Shown: one piece after another, positions 35,274-47,239 of the stretch
Numbering within the stretch: the first letter of the stretch is position 1
Layout of the letters: the number at the start of each line of letters is the position of its first letter
Assembly: GCA_023213395.1 (NCBI GenBank)
Contig: CM041465.1
Coordinates: 240,629,741 to 240,693,740 of the forward strand
Direction: 5' to 3'
Source: Cycas panzhihuaensis
Taxonomy: Eukaryota; Cycadophyta
Length of the DNA stretch: 64,000 nt
The notes under the pieces: model-generated
Databases searched by the model: none
Seen by the model: only the letters and a program-made list of their open reading frames with translations
What the model was told of the DNA's origin: nothing
Translations under genes and position numbers: made by a program

Positions 35274-37624
35274 CTAAGTTAAGGTATATAGAAGGGTGGC
35301 CTCAAGCATCTGGATCACCTTCTCTCCTTTATTCTGGGATCGCAAAGGTGAAGGGATACGATGGTCAGGGGAATGCGAGGAGGAAGATGAACCCTGTGCA
35401 CCCTTCCCTTTACCATGTGAAGGGTGTGGGTTCAGAGATATTCCCCAGTTTTGATTATTCTTTTTTTGAGAGTTATGATCATGCTCCTCATGCTTGGGAA
35501 ATAGATTTCTATAGATAAGTTGATCGAGGTTAGGCCTTGAGGCCCATTTAGGAGAAAAATCATGTTGCGAGGCATCCCTGGGATGTTGAACCTGGCAGCG
35601 TGAATCGTCATGGAAGCATTCTCCATGAACAAAGTACCACTTCTTCTCAAGTGAGGAATCAGGTTTCCTTGCTTGAGAGGACTGGGTGTTACTGCCCTTG
35701 GGAGGAGCGGCTAGGGAAACTTGTTGAATAGGTTTATTGGATATAGGTGATGAAGGAGCTTGAAGCTTAAGTTCCTTCATTGTACATTTGAATGAATGTA
35801 TAGCAGAGGTAAGGGGGTCTAGGGTCTTCTCAGTTGAGTGGGAAGAATACCTAGTAGGTTGTTGAGTTTTAGTTTCTTTAGTTAGTGGAGGTGCCTCACG
35901 TCACTATGAGGAATTTAGGGGATTCTTGAGTCCAGCCTAGATCTCAATAGCCTCAAGTACCAAGCACTTCACTATGGCAGAGTCATATGTAGTTTCCCCC
36001 ATCTTAAAGACTTTCACATAAACTTCAGGGTGTAGTGCATTAGCAAAGATATCCCTCTTCAATTCCTTAGGAAAAGTATCCTTGGTGGAATGGAGGAGGT
36101 CATGGAATCGCCACACAAAGTCACGATTCATCTCAGTGTGACCTTGTTTAAGTAGGAGGAGGGATTTCATTACACTTTCAATTGGATGAGCTACATCAAA
36201 ATAGTCGATGAACTCATCCATGATTTATTGAAATGAATAGATGGAGTGAGTGGGTAGGTGATAAAACCATTTGAGGGTATCACCTTGAAGAGACTATGGA
36301 AATAATTTTATTAAGATATGATCGTAGGCCCAATAGTCTATGCATGCCATAGAGAAACTATGGACATGCTCTGTTGGATCCTATGATGAAGTCCCATCAA
36401 ATTTAGGAACTTTGGGGGGATGAGGCGGTAAGTTGGTCCTTAGCAACTCAATAGACAAAGGTGTCAATCTATAATCCATAAAGGGACGTGCCCTTGCCTG
36501 GATCATAGGATCGGCAAAAGATAAAGAAGGTAATGAACAAGGAGTGGATTGGGGTAGAGGGCTCATCCCTCCTTAAGGAAATGCCCCTTATTGAAAAGGA
36601 GCTTAAGGGTAAGTGCCTTGAAAAGGATTTGGGCCTCCTTGTAAAGGCACGATATAAGGTGGTATGCATAATGGTGGAAACAAGAGGTAAAGGATCAGAT
36701 TCTTCCCATATAGGCTGCCTGTGGGTGGCACAACCCCATATGGGTGTAAAGGGTCCACCCCATAAACAGGAAGGTGGTTCCCTTTACCATGCCCCCATGA
36801 CTGAGATGTATAGCCTAAGGTATGTAAAGGGAAGAACCACTAGACTGAGATTGGGCACATGTGAAGATGGGTCCCACATGACTAGAGGTAGAGGCATAAA
36901 CAGGACCATTAGGTCTAATGGGAAATGTATGTGCCACATTTGGGGGTGGCATATTTGCTTGGCTAGGGAGAGGCATGCTAACCCCGAGCTGGCAGAAAGA
37001 CATACCTCGAGTGGTTCCATAAGAGTTAGGACCACAAAGAGAAGTACAGGATGCAACGGATGTCCCTAGGGTAGGTGTGATAACTGGACGGGACAGAAGT
37101 GATGTGACGAATGGGTTACATGTTGTAGGTGGAGTAGATATGGATGAAGAAGATGCTTCACCACACAGGGCATCCTCAAATCATTTAGGACATGGTTAAA
37201 GGTGAGCGGCACCAAAGCATGCGTTAAGGGCTTCAACCACATCGGTCGAAGGGGTATCTGCCCGATCGTAAGAAGTAGACGGGACCTCTAATGAAGTAGA
37301 CCTCTCAGGATGCTCCTCGTAAGAATCACCACCTAGGTGATAGAACTCAAGAGAAGACAGAATCTCCACTCAATGAGTGGAGGGACGAATATCAAGTGGG
37401 TGTTGTTGATCACCCAGATAATAGATGGGATCATCACCCTCTTGGGTAGACCCCAAGAAAGAGACAAGAAACTCATGGGTGCTAGTGGCGTAAGCCTGAT
37501 ATACCCAATCAGAAGAGTAACCTTCTATGGTCGAATCGAAATTTGACGATGAAAGGGGATGATATGTGGATCTTCTAACAACTGGGGAAGACCTCATAGG
37601 CAACATAAGAAGCGTCCCATACAA
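35274..37624 (-). pseudogene. gypsy gag, copy B
   Basis: N-terminal region from 37624 (GYSSDWVYQAYA, GSTQEGDDPIYYLGD), a Pro-rich middle, then the Retrotrans_gag core from about 36430 (VPKFDGTSS, DPTEHVHSF, SLQGDTLKWFYHLP, MDEFIDYFDVAHP, FVWRFHDLLHSTKD) to LEAIEI at 35937, and a C-terminal part with a C-x2-H-x4-H-x4-C knuckle whose first Cys is now Tyr (KKWYFVHGECFHDDSRC, about 35640-35590). Gag forms the particle that packages the RNA. Stops and one frame change are present. Confidence 0.8.
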
Positions 37625-37771
37625 GACTCACCAACATGTTATAAGAAAAATGGAGAGGCAAATGTAAGGTATATGTTGGGGGCTGCCTAATAAAAGGAAC
37701 AAAAGGAGAAAACTACTAAAAGGTAGTAGTACCAACAAGAAGAGAGAAAGACTCGCTCCCTTACTGGCAGG

Positions 37772-37789
37772 TCCCTAGTATGGTTGCTA
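37772..37789 (-). other. Primer-binding site of copy B
   Basis: On the minus strand TAGCAACCATACTAGGGA, one base inside the LTR end. Same family site as D and A, tRNA-Arg-like. Confidence 0.65.
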
Positions 37790-37790
37790 G

Positions 37791-40738
37791 TAGAATCACA
37801 TTTGCAGGATGGTCACTATGCTTAGTAGGGGTTAAAATAGTCAACGTCCAATGTTGGGGTATGGATAGAATCCTATAACCAGAAGAGAACACCACACAGG
37901 GCATCCGTGCACCGGAGCGCGAGTTCGGGACCTGCGAATGGTGCCTAACTTCCTCAGAGTAACTTTCACTTTTGGTTTCAAGGGGCGAGATACACATAGG
38001 GGTATCTCAGGTAGTCCCAAAGGATGAGGTCCTCCCACCCTTGGATGGCTAGAAGGGAGAAGGAAAGACCCACAAAAAGGGGGTTTCTTATAGCAAAGGA
38101 ATGTAGGATAAGGTGCAATAGGCAAAGGGGTACAAGACAAGTGCGAATAGGCCCTCCTTATGCTGATTAGCCCAAGGTGAATCTAAATGGAGAAGGTAAT
38201 AGCAAAAGGGGGATCCTTACTACTATGTAAGCCAAGGGAGATTAAGCCCAGTCAAGAATGATGAGACTTATGCATGTTGGATATATGGAACGTGGTAAAG
38301 AGACGACTAAAAGGTAATGTCGTGTATGTCCACAAAGGGGGATTTGGAACCACACTCCCTCTCTCTCTTTTCCTTTTTAACAACAAAAGACAAAGAAAAG
38401 AAAGTGTTTATACGCGCTAAAGCATGCATACTAAAATAATGTCCAACTAGGGGGTGCTTTCGGTTTATGTAAGAAAAGGCAAAGGTGCAATTCTTATTAT
38501 GTCCTTTTTCCTATAAAAGCAACTGTGTAGTACAAATATACAAGGTGAATGCAAATAAATTGGTTTGTTACTATTTTTGTCTTTATGTGATTTATTATGC
38601 AAAGAAAATGATGCCTAATAAAAGCACGAAAAGAAAGAGGTGGAGGAAGGGAAATGATGCATACCCAAAAAGTGAAGCAATTAATGGAGGAGCTTCACTT
38701 GTATGCCACGTACGCCCTCCCATCCTTAGTCAATGCATAGCCGTAATTGGAGCGAAAGTGGAGTGGGGGCTTCCTTACCTTCCCATTATGAAGAAAAAAC
38801 AAAGCAGGAAAGTAAAGAGAGGCAAAGACCATCCAAGAAAATGAAAAAGGAAGGAAGAAAGAAGAACAATAACTTACCTAGAATAGTGTGTTCTTTCCCT
38901 TCACAAATGCTGCTGCAAACCTGTAATCACAAAGGGTGTTCCCTTCTAAGAAGGGGCTGCTAAGATGCATAAGAATATATGTGTAATGATACAAAATAAA
39001 TGCTAAATTTTTGTACCTTAAGTTAGTGGAACTACTAGTCAAATCAACTCTACTCTCCTCTAAAGAAAACAATGTACACCAAGCAAGAAAGAGAGGTTAG
39101 CCTTAGGATGGTAAACCTCCCGTAAGTGGACCTCCATGTAGCCTTAGAATGTAAAAGTATACTGGTTATATGACAACCTGTGTGTAGCAAATAGGCACAG
39201 GAATGAATGTTATAGGACATGGAAGAGATACCTAAGTAGCGAAGATGCTATGAGCAATGAATCACCACACCAGCCTTGCCAAGGGTCCAGATGGATACTG
39301 GATGATACTTGGCCTTAAAGAGGGCCCAAAGGGATAGCATGTAGGCCTAGAACCAATGCAGTAAGGGCTGCATATGCTGATATCTAGTGCAGGCTTGGGT
39401 CTCACCAACTCCTAGTTTGCTCAAGGGAAGCACGGGTGCAAGAGAGGAAGGATGGGAAGTGGTTTGCCCTTGAGGAGTAGGCCAAAAGGGACAGATCCTG
39501 CCTTAACTCCCTTCACCCAGTCCTTATGGACCCTCTCCCATAGATTTCTTGAGAGAAATCAGTGGAGAATGGGAGAAATCTTGAGGTGATAAAGCCAAAA
39601 ATAGGAAAAACACTCCATATTTATAGTAAAAACACAAAAAAGAGAGGATAGTATACTTTTAGACAAGTTTTAATGGAATAAATATGTGCTAAAATCTAAA
39701 ACTATAGTAGGGAGTACTTAATGGCTATGTTAGGGGTGGATCTACCTCTACAAATAATGAAAGAAGGCAGATCCTGTAGGGTTTGTAGGGTACCTCACAA
39801 GGTAGAGTTGCAGGAGAGACTTGCTACATGAAAACTGAAGGGTAAGCATGGAGATCTCGCTTGAAGATGTTAGGTTAAGAGTCCTCAACCACATAATAGA
39901 GCTATTGTAGGCAAATCCCAAGCTGGAATGGCAAAAAACTCCAGCATTGCAGGCATACTTATGAAAAGAGAGGAAGAGAGAGTAGAACAACAGTAGTAGA
40001 AGTGTTGTTGGAGAGCCAACAGAGGTAAAATGAGGTCTTTTTTGGGATATATACCCATCCTAATCCTAATCGAGTGATTAGGGTTTAGGTAGGGCTGACT
40101 TGGTAACTTATCCACATGGCAGTTCTGCAAAAAAAGCAAGAGTTGCCATGGCAGATTAAAAATAATAATGAGCAACAAGCACCATCAGAACTTCACAAGA
40201 CATAGTAAACTTCATTGTACTGCTAAGTTTACAACAGTGCAAGACCAGAATATTAAAATAGTAATGGTAAGGGTCCTAGGAGCCCTAAATAGAGGTGTGC
40301 TAGGTTTAGGAGGGCTGGCCCTCCTATCCAGGTGGCTAGGAATAGTCTAGATGACATGTAGGCTAGACCAGATGAGACCTTAGGAGCTAGGATTCCCAGA
40401 AGTGCTATGAAAGAATGCAAGATAAAGGTGTGAGCGGATCACATAAGTTAGGTAAGGCTTGAGGTGACATGGAGGTGACACGGGGGGTCGTAGAGCACCA
40501 TGGGGATGCCTGCCTCGTGGAGAGGTAGGTCCCGTGTATCGTTACAAGCTAAAAAGATGGCAAATAGTACGATCAAGCAATAAGTGCAAGGTGATCACTC
40601 GAATGTGATAGGCAACCATGCAATGAGGCGATGATTATATCTACCTTTCCAAAGAAACAATAAAGGCAAAAAGGAAGAAGCATACCTATGCTTACCTAAG
40701 TCGATCTTTCTATACCCATTCTCGCTAGCTAGGAAACA
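37791..40738 (-). repeat. 5' LTR of copy B (2948 bp)
   Basis: It starts TGTTTCCTAG at 40738 (minus strand) and ends GATTCTA at 37791. Promoter landmarks: TATATAT at 40053-40047, CCCTAATC-type boxes just upstream, and the palindromic segment near 40195-40245. The donor-like GTAAG follows a CTTAG at the LTR start. It pairs with the deleted 3' LTR at 24629-26231. Confidence 0.85.
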
Positions 40739-41805
40739 TGGGGCAGGCCTGTCTAGAGTAGCAGGTGGAGAGGCAAGACCCTCAGGAGCCACGAGAGGAG
40801 AGGGGGGTCCGTCAGGAGTTGCGGAGGGAGAGGCAAGTCCATCTAGAGCTGTAGATGGAGTTAGGGGCCCACAAACACGAGCCTGTCAACTGAGGATAGT
40901 AAGGAGGTCCATGACAGTAGTAGCACCCATAGAGCGGGGTGGAGATGCTCCAGTAGCTGAGGTGGTTATTAAGGTGGTACTAGAGGAGGAGGAGGTCCCA
41001 AGAGTTGCTGGAGCACACAGGGAGGAGGCGATCATCAAAGTTGAGGAGCTAACGCCCCTAGCATATGAGACGCTACATTTTCCTGTCATCTTTTGATTTC
41101 CATATGCTTAGTTTTTTTATTTTGGTTTGATATATAGCTCCATGTACTAACACATGGCATGTTAGACTTCATAGGAGTAGATGGGATTTAGAGGTTGGTG
41201 GAGGTCATAGTCCATGAGATGTTCCCCTGGGCCTACGCGGAGGGGCAACCCCCCATCCAGGAAGGAGAGGAGCCTAGATCGGTGGGAGCCCACATAGCAG
41301 CGTTTTCACCATTAGTTAGGGAAAGGGACATATGGATCCTAGAGTCCCAGGAGCACGAGGCACGCATGGGATAACTCCAGGGAGAGCTGGATGAGACCCA
41401 AGTTGAGAGGGACACTCTACGAAGTCAGGTGCAGGTGTTGGAGGCACACAGAGGTATAGGTGGAGATGCAAAGAGCTAGATTAGGATGGTGGTGCTAAAG
41501 GAGTGTCTTTGAGGGATGGAGGAGAGATTCCAAAGTATGGAGGAGAGACTCTGGGGTGTGGAGAGTGAGTGGGATCGTATCTAGGCAAGATACGACCAGC
41601 TAGTGGATCAGGTCACTTTAAGATTGTCATGGAGCTAGACATATACTCATATAGCAGCGACAACCCTGAGGAGGCCTTGGGATGAGGGGAGTGAGGCGGG
41701 GAGCTCCCTGAGATGCAGACGAAGTCTGGGAGGGGTGCGGTCCCTAGGAGAGGGATCACACCGACCAAGAGATGATACCCTAGGAGCGGGGTAGTAATAG
41801 AGTAG
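40739..41805 (+). pseudogene. PMD gene 3' part, copy C (after B)
   Basis: Continues from 24628: the Gly/Ala/Pro-rich linker made of repeated AGPSG-like units, intron 2 at about 41057-41173 with the donor GT changed to AT, then the coiled-coil exon (REAQ/ELDET-type heptads, MEERLWGVESEWDR) to a stop at 41803-41805, the same stop context as in A and B. Confidence 0.7.
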
Positions 41806-42540
41806 AGTAGAGTAGTTTTGATTTGCCAGGGGAAAGCAACGGACCTCTAGGGAGTTACCATATAATATCACATGATTGTACTCCTCCTTGCAAGGATTCT
41901 GGCTTCCGACGGATGATGTACCATACTATTTATACAATATGACACATGATGATTATTTATGTATATAAACTGGGCCATTAATGCCCCATTTGATGTATGA
42001 TGATGTGTATGTGACACATGATGGATGATGTATATTTATGTTTTTATGTTTATGTATGTATGTGTATGAGGGTGCATGGATGCACGAAGAGGGATATGTT
42101 ATAATGTTTCTAATTGATTATTATATGATTTGTGCTATGATATTTGTTTGAGTTATACACACTTCCTTTCATGCTGGGCCATATTCCTAACAGAGGCACA
42201 CGTGATCACCATGAGCAGTGGAAATAGATGTATGTGAGGCTAGGAGATAAGGCAACACACATGTCCATATGGGAGCATAGAAGAATATGCAAAGGAAGCG
42301 CCAATGACGAGTGAGTAATGATACTCTAGTACGCCCTCCTAGTTAGAGGATGTTTCTAGGCCTGGGGTGACGGGGACAACATGCCTAATTAGGAGGACAG
42401 GGCCTCCACATGAGAGGAGGCAAGGAAGGCTCCGCGAGAGGAACCTAAGGAGAACGAGAAGGCCACCCTAAGCTGCTATCCCGCCTATGACTAGGAGGAA
42501 TGGAAACACACTTAGGATGATAGTTTAGGCTCATTTTGGG
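41806..42540. other. 3' flank of PMD gene, copy C
   Basis: Alignable with 30227-30930 in B, including the ATGATG/TATGTATG-rich part. Homology ends where pol should begin on the minus strand. Confidence 0.55.
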
Positions 42541-42951
42541 GCGTAAAAGGAGAAGGAAGTGTGCCTAGCCCACACAAGGGTAGGGGTAGTCACACGTAGA
42601 ATCAGAGATAAGTGATGAAAGGTAGGCCCTATGTGGCTAGGCCTATAAGTAAACTAGTTATGGTCAAAACCATATGAGTGCAATGAACCTGACACGCGAT
42701 GGATCATGTGGCAAGGTTGCATCTGAGTAGGAGTGGATCTAGTCCTACATGAGGATCTAGAGCGTGAAGAAGAAGTACCTTTACGAGTGGCTCATTAATG
42801 TGGACGCATGCATGAAACCACTCGGGGAGGGCAAAAAGGTAAAAGAAGTGGCTAGTTTAGAACCAGTGACTCAGGAGCCAATGTAGAATGAAGATGAGCA
42901 GGAATATCTGATCGAGATATCTCCCTGAGTGCCCATGAAACTAGGGTGATA
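42541..42951. other. Orphan segment between C and A
   Basis: Not homologous to integrase or any other family module. On the plus strand, 42760-42940 reads as a frame with only two stops, containing KKYLYEWLINVDACMKPLG and an acidic end (NEDEQEYLIEISP), which could be a decayed coding fragment. I do not recognise it. It is either a foreign insertion, a rearranged part of C, or flanking DNA. Confidence 0.35.
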
Positions 42952-45674
42952 TGCTATTTCCCAGCTTTCAGGAATGGATACGGAATTATCGACTCAGGTA
43001 AGTGCAGGTATGCTTCTCACCCTATCATCACTTTCTTTTGGTGAGTGTTTACTTGCATGTTTGCACATTGTGACCTTGTAGATGATTTTGTCTTTGTCTA
43101 CACTTATTTAGCCTATGATGACTATAGCAGGGGCATACTCCCAGTAAGTGTGGCACCCCAGTGGCCATTCCACTTCCCGCATTCTACCCTCCTCGCTCCA
43201 GGATCCACTCGGCTTGCACTGCCTCTGCCCGTATGACGACCCGTCATTGTTTGGTTGACTTGCCACATCGTTTGAACCCTATTTTTGCTCTTTTAGACTC
43301 GTTTGTTAGCTTGTTCGCCCTTGGGTAGGTGTCTCAGCCCCCATTATCCTTTTTTGTCATTTTCCCACAGCCCAGGCTAACTATCCGGGCTAGATTTTGC
43401 CTCCAGGTGAATACCGCTACGAATTTTGCGGTACTGCCGTAAATTCCATGGTACCATGGATTTTGCGGCAGGATGACTGTCCATATTTATTTTTTAAAAA
43501 ACTACCATGGCAATTTTGCATTTATTGCGAAACTGCCATGTGTCTCACAACTTAACTCGCCTCCAGCTACACCCTAATCACTCGCTTTAGGGTTTGGGCT
43601 GGGTATTTAAGTCATCGTTAACTCATTTTTAGGATCTTTGTTCATTTTTTGGATTGCTCTTCAAGGAAACCACCCTGTGCTCTGCTATTCTCCACTGCTC
43701 TACTGCTGCTACAGGATCTGCACCTCTCCTCCAATGCCCAGCTCTCCTTTGGTACAACTAAGACATCTTCCCAGCCCTTCACATGCCTTGGAGAGGGCCC
43801 CTTTGGAGAGATCTTAGCGAATTCTTACCCAGGCAGCCATCAAACGTTCTAAGTGCAAGTGTTCTTCCTTTAACTCCATTGGTAGGGTTCCAAGCCTACT
43901 ATTCCACAGTTTTTGGGCTGATTTCTCAGCCTCTCTTTAGCAGCCCTTGATTGAGGCAAGAGCCTCCCCTTCTCTTCTCAAGTATTCATTGATTTGAGTT
44001 ATTTTCTTATCCAATTGATGCCCTATTTTGCTTGTCCTCTTGCTTGGGTTTTTAGAGGTTACTTTTCCTTTGCTTTGGACTATTTTACTCCTATCATTAG
44101 TGCCTCATTGCCTACATTTATTGCTCAAGGCAGTGGCAAGGAGGGGTTGCATAGTGTTTGGGAGAAACCTGGGTGGATTCCGTACCACCTTCCACACTCC
44201 TCAAGTAGCTCTTAGCCCCTCAAACCTTCCCTCTTACCCTGTGCTATCCTTGGCACTTAGACAAGGGTTTATTAGGCCTTCCTTAGCTGCTAAAATCAGC
44301 ACTATCACATGTTGCAGTGCTGGTTTCAGGGCTTGTGCTTTGATCCGGGCAACTCATGTAAGGCCCACATACTTGCCCTTTGCCCAACTCCTTTCCTGGC
44401 AACCCGGCTTGCTCTTCATAGCACCCCGGCTTGTTGTAGGTCCTTTTTGGCTCTTTTTAACCCTCTTTGCCACTATTTCTAGCCATCTTTCTTAGCCTTA
44501 CCCTCGCTGCCTCGTGGCTTTTAGGGGAGGTTAGGGTTGTTCTTGCAGGAGGTGGGCCACTCCGAAGCTTACCGGTTACTTTCCACTTACTTTGGTTGTC
44601 CTCCTTTACATATTATCATCATTGTGTTGATACTAACATACACGTATTTAAGTTTATATTTGCTTTGCATATACATGTATTGTTAGGATCTTTCCATTGT
44701 ATGTTAGCACCCTTTCTCTAGAAAGGGGGGAGGTTGTCATTTACTTACAGGTATTCGGAAGGCGCAAAGGATCTTTCTCCCTTTCTTCCTTTGCCGGTAA
44801 GCACTTCCATTCATATTATATTTTTATATTTCATTTATTGCCAGTATTTGGTCCCTTTCTTTCCTTTATTTGGTATTTTAGTATTTTTCTAGGGAAGGTA
44901 AGGGAGCCCCTCATTCCAATCTGCCGCGACTCTTCACAACCGTCGCACCCTGTGGAGTGGCTCTAAGTGCCTCTTGGGAGCGCCACCATTGCGACATGCT
45001 TCCATTCTGGGTACACGCTCTCACTCCACTCTATCACCTTTTCCTTTTGAGTTTCCTTTACATAGTATTAATTAACTCATTGGAAATAGAAAGGAAATCA
45101 ACCTTGCTTTGGTTCACACTTTATTTACTTTATCGCTTGCATCTTCTTTTGCCATAGGAAAAGGTCTTAGGAAACCTTCCTTATCACCTTTTACCTTCTT
45201 CTGCCATGCAAACTTCCTTCTCTCCTTATTATTTGTTTATTTGGTTAGTTTGCTTAGGCATACCTTGGCCCATTTCCTTGGGTTATCTCTCTTATGTTCT
45301 TTTGGTTCCCCACTTAGCCAGATAACCGAGGCGACCCCGTCCATAAGCCACCTACTTGCCTATCCTTCCTTATTTCCCGTTGCTCTAGGGAAACCCTCGA
45401 AGGTTCCTCTCCTTCACCTTCTGGCCATCCAAGGGTGGGAGGATCCTTCCCTTAGGTCAACCCAAGCTAACCCTATACCTCCTCACCTCGTGTTCGAAGT
45501 GAGGGGATCACTCTTTGGTAGCTATATTCCATTTATAGGTCCCGAACTCGCGCTCCGGTGTACGGGGCACCCTGCGTGGTACTTGCCCTACTTGTAGGCC
45601 TTTCCCCCATCATATCATTGACTACTCTAACCGTTCCTACTTAGTTAGGTAGCTATCCCATAGACACACATCCA
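42952..45674 (+). repeat. 5' LTR of copy A (2723 bp)
   Basis: It starts TGCTATTTCCCAGC and ends CACATCCA, one base before the PBS. Landmarks: donor-like CAG/GTAAGT at 42998; palindromic segment 43413-43470 with two GGTAC cores; CCCTAATCA...TTTAGGG boxes at 43572-43594; TATTTAAG at 43604-43611; GGCCATCCAAGGGTGGGA near 45422. The LTR contains a 155-codon open frame at 44028-44495, judged fortuitous. Confidence 0.85.
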
Positions 45675-45675
45675 C

Positions 45676-45693
45676 TGGTGACTATACTGGGGA
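45676..45693 (+). other. Primer-binding site of copy A
   Basis: TGGTGACTATACTGGGGA, the least mutated PBS in the window. It matches the complement of a plant tRNA-Arg 3' end, including the CCA-derived TGG, with a few changes of which several are C-to-T or G-to-A. Confidence 0.7.
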
Positions 45694-45849
45694 GTGCTAA
45701 TAAGGGAGCTAGTTTCTGCTCTCTTCTATTGGTTTTGCTACCTTTTTATGGTCCTTTTCCTACTTTGATCTCTCTGTTGGGTAACCCCCAACGTATGTGC
45801 CTTTACTGCCCTTTCCTTTTCCTAATATTGTTGGCTAACCTTGCATGCG

Positions 45850-47100
45850 ATGCTTTTCTCGTCACAGCGCCTACCTCCATTGTTAGAAGACCCTGAGTAT
45901 CGCCCTCTTCCCTTGTAAGATACCAATTTGACTATGGAGGGATACTCCTCTGATTAGGCCTACCACACCTCAACTTTGGAAACTCATAATTTCCCTTCCT
46001 CTATTCTAGGGTCCACCCAGGAGGGTGATGACCCCCTTTACTACCCGAGTGACCAATATCACTCGCTCAACATCCATCTCTTTACCCATGCAGTAGAAAG
46101 ATCCGTTCCTCTTGAGACTTACCACTCAATTGGTGACTCTTATGAGGAGCGTCCTGAAGGATCTACTTCATTCCAGCAATTGGTGGACGAGTTCATCAAC
46201 TATTTTAATGTAGCCCATCTATTCGAGAGCGGAATGAAGTCACTCCTTTCGCTCAAGTAAGGTCATGATGAAATGAATTATGACTTTGTGCAGCGATTTC
46301 ATAACTTACTTGACTCTACCAAGGCAACATTGCCCGAGGAGTTGAAGCGAGATCTCTTCGTCAATGCACTTCATCCCAAAGTGCATGTGGAAGTCCTTAA
46401 AATGGGGGCAACCACATACGACTCCACAATCACCAAGTGTTTGGAGTTGGAGGCTATTGAGATCTAAGCCGGTCTCAAGAAACCTCTCAAGCCCTCACAA
46501 CGATGTGAGGCACCACCTTCAACCAAAGATACCAAACTTTCACAACCTACCTGGTCTTCCTCTCATCCGACTGAGAGGACCTTAGACCCTCTTACATTTG
46601 CCATACGTTCATTCGAGCATATGATGAAGGAGCTTAAGCTTCAGGCCCTTCGTCCCCTACATCCAACAAACAACTTAAGCTCCTCTCCCTAGGAATGGAA
46701 ACGCCCAGTCCTCTCAAGCGAGAAGGTCAGATCCTCCGCTTGAGAAGAAGTGGTGCTCCATTCATGGGGAGTGCTTTCACGATGACTCGCATTGTAGGGC
46801 CCAGCATCCTAAGGATGCCCCTTGGTGTGACTCTTCCCTCAAATGGGCCTCAAGGCCTAATTTGGACCAACCAGTTCACAAGGATTCGTTCCCTAAATAT
46901 GGGGCACACGATCGCAACACCTAAACCAAGAATAACTAGAACTGAGGAAGATCGCTTGATTCCCGTCCTTCCCACGACAAAGGGAAGGGTGCCCAGGACT
47001 CGTCCTCTTCCTCTTATTCCCCTAACCGTCATACCTCATCACCCTCACAACCCTAAAACAAGGGGAAGAAGGTGATCCAGTTGCTTAAAGTAACTCCTTC
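45850..47100 (+). pseudogene. gypsy gag, copy A (core deleted)
   Basis: ATG at 45850 (MLFSSQRLPPLLED) aligned with D and B. After GSTSFQ at about 46170 the sequence jumps to LVDEFINYFN, equivalent to 36220 in B. About 1.06 kb of the Pro-rich middle and the first half of the Retrotrans_gag core is missing, with TTCATT shared at the junction. The rest of the core (VQRFHNLLDSTKA...LEAIEI) and an intact knuckle (KKWCSIHGECFHDDSHC, about 46745-46795) follow. Without the core it could not form a normal particle. Confidence 0.75.
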
Positions 47101-47239
47101 TTATGCCCTTACGCAGTCTCAGACCACCAAGGAAGCAGCGAGAGCTTCTTCTTCTTCTGCTCCTTCCGACCCTCTTCTGGAGAACCTCCCTTTGGAAATA
47201 CCTCTCTTTCCTAAGGCTATTCCTGTATGCCCAGGTCGT

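Larger units (their letters stand above)
24629..40738 (-). mobile_element. Gypsy/Tat-like element, copy B (complete, 16.1 kb)
   Basis: The only copy with both LTRs in the window. In sense order (right to left): 5' LTR 40738-37791, PBS, gag, protease, RT, RNase H, integrase (to 30946), antisense PMD gene (27780-30226, plus strand), RNase HI (27074-26652), 3' LTR 26231-24629. It is inserted in the PMD gene of C, in the same orientation. Flanking pentamers CAAGG and TGGGG could both derive from CGGGG by C-to-T/G-to-A change, a plausible target-site duplication. All coding parts carry stops. Confidence 0.9.
18615..42540 (-). mobile_element. Gypsy/Tat-like element, copy C (split by B)
   Basis: Minus-strand element in two pieces. 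Left: 3' LTR 18615-21575, RNase H 22490-22071, PMD gene 23215-24628. Right: the rest of the PMD gene and its 3' flank, 40739-42540. Element B (24629-40738) lies between them. C itself sits in the gag of D; the five bases before it are CCCTC. gag-pol of C is not seen: recognisable homology ends at 42540. Confidence 0.75.

Noticed and set aside
44028-44495. 155-codon open frame in the 5' LTR of A, also present in the 3' LTR (56892-57359) and partly in E
   Set aside because: The copies are LTRs, identical by descent, so shared openness is not independent evidence. The protein is Leu/Ser-rich with no known motif and is not kept in frame in B, C, D or F.
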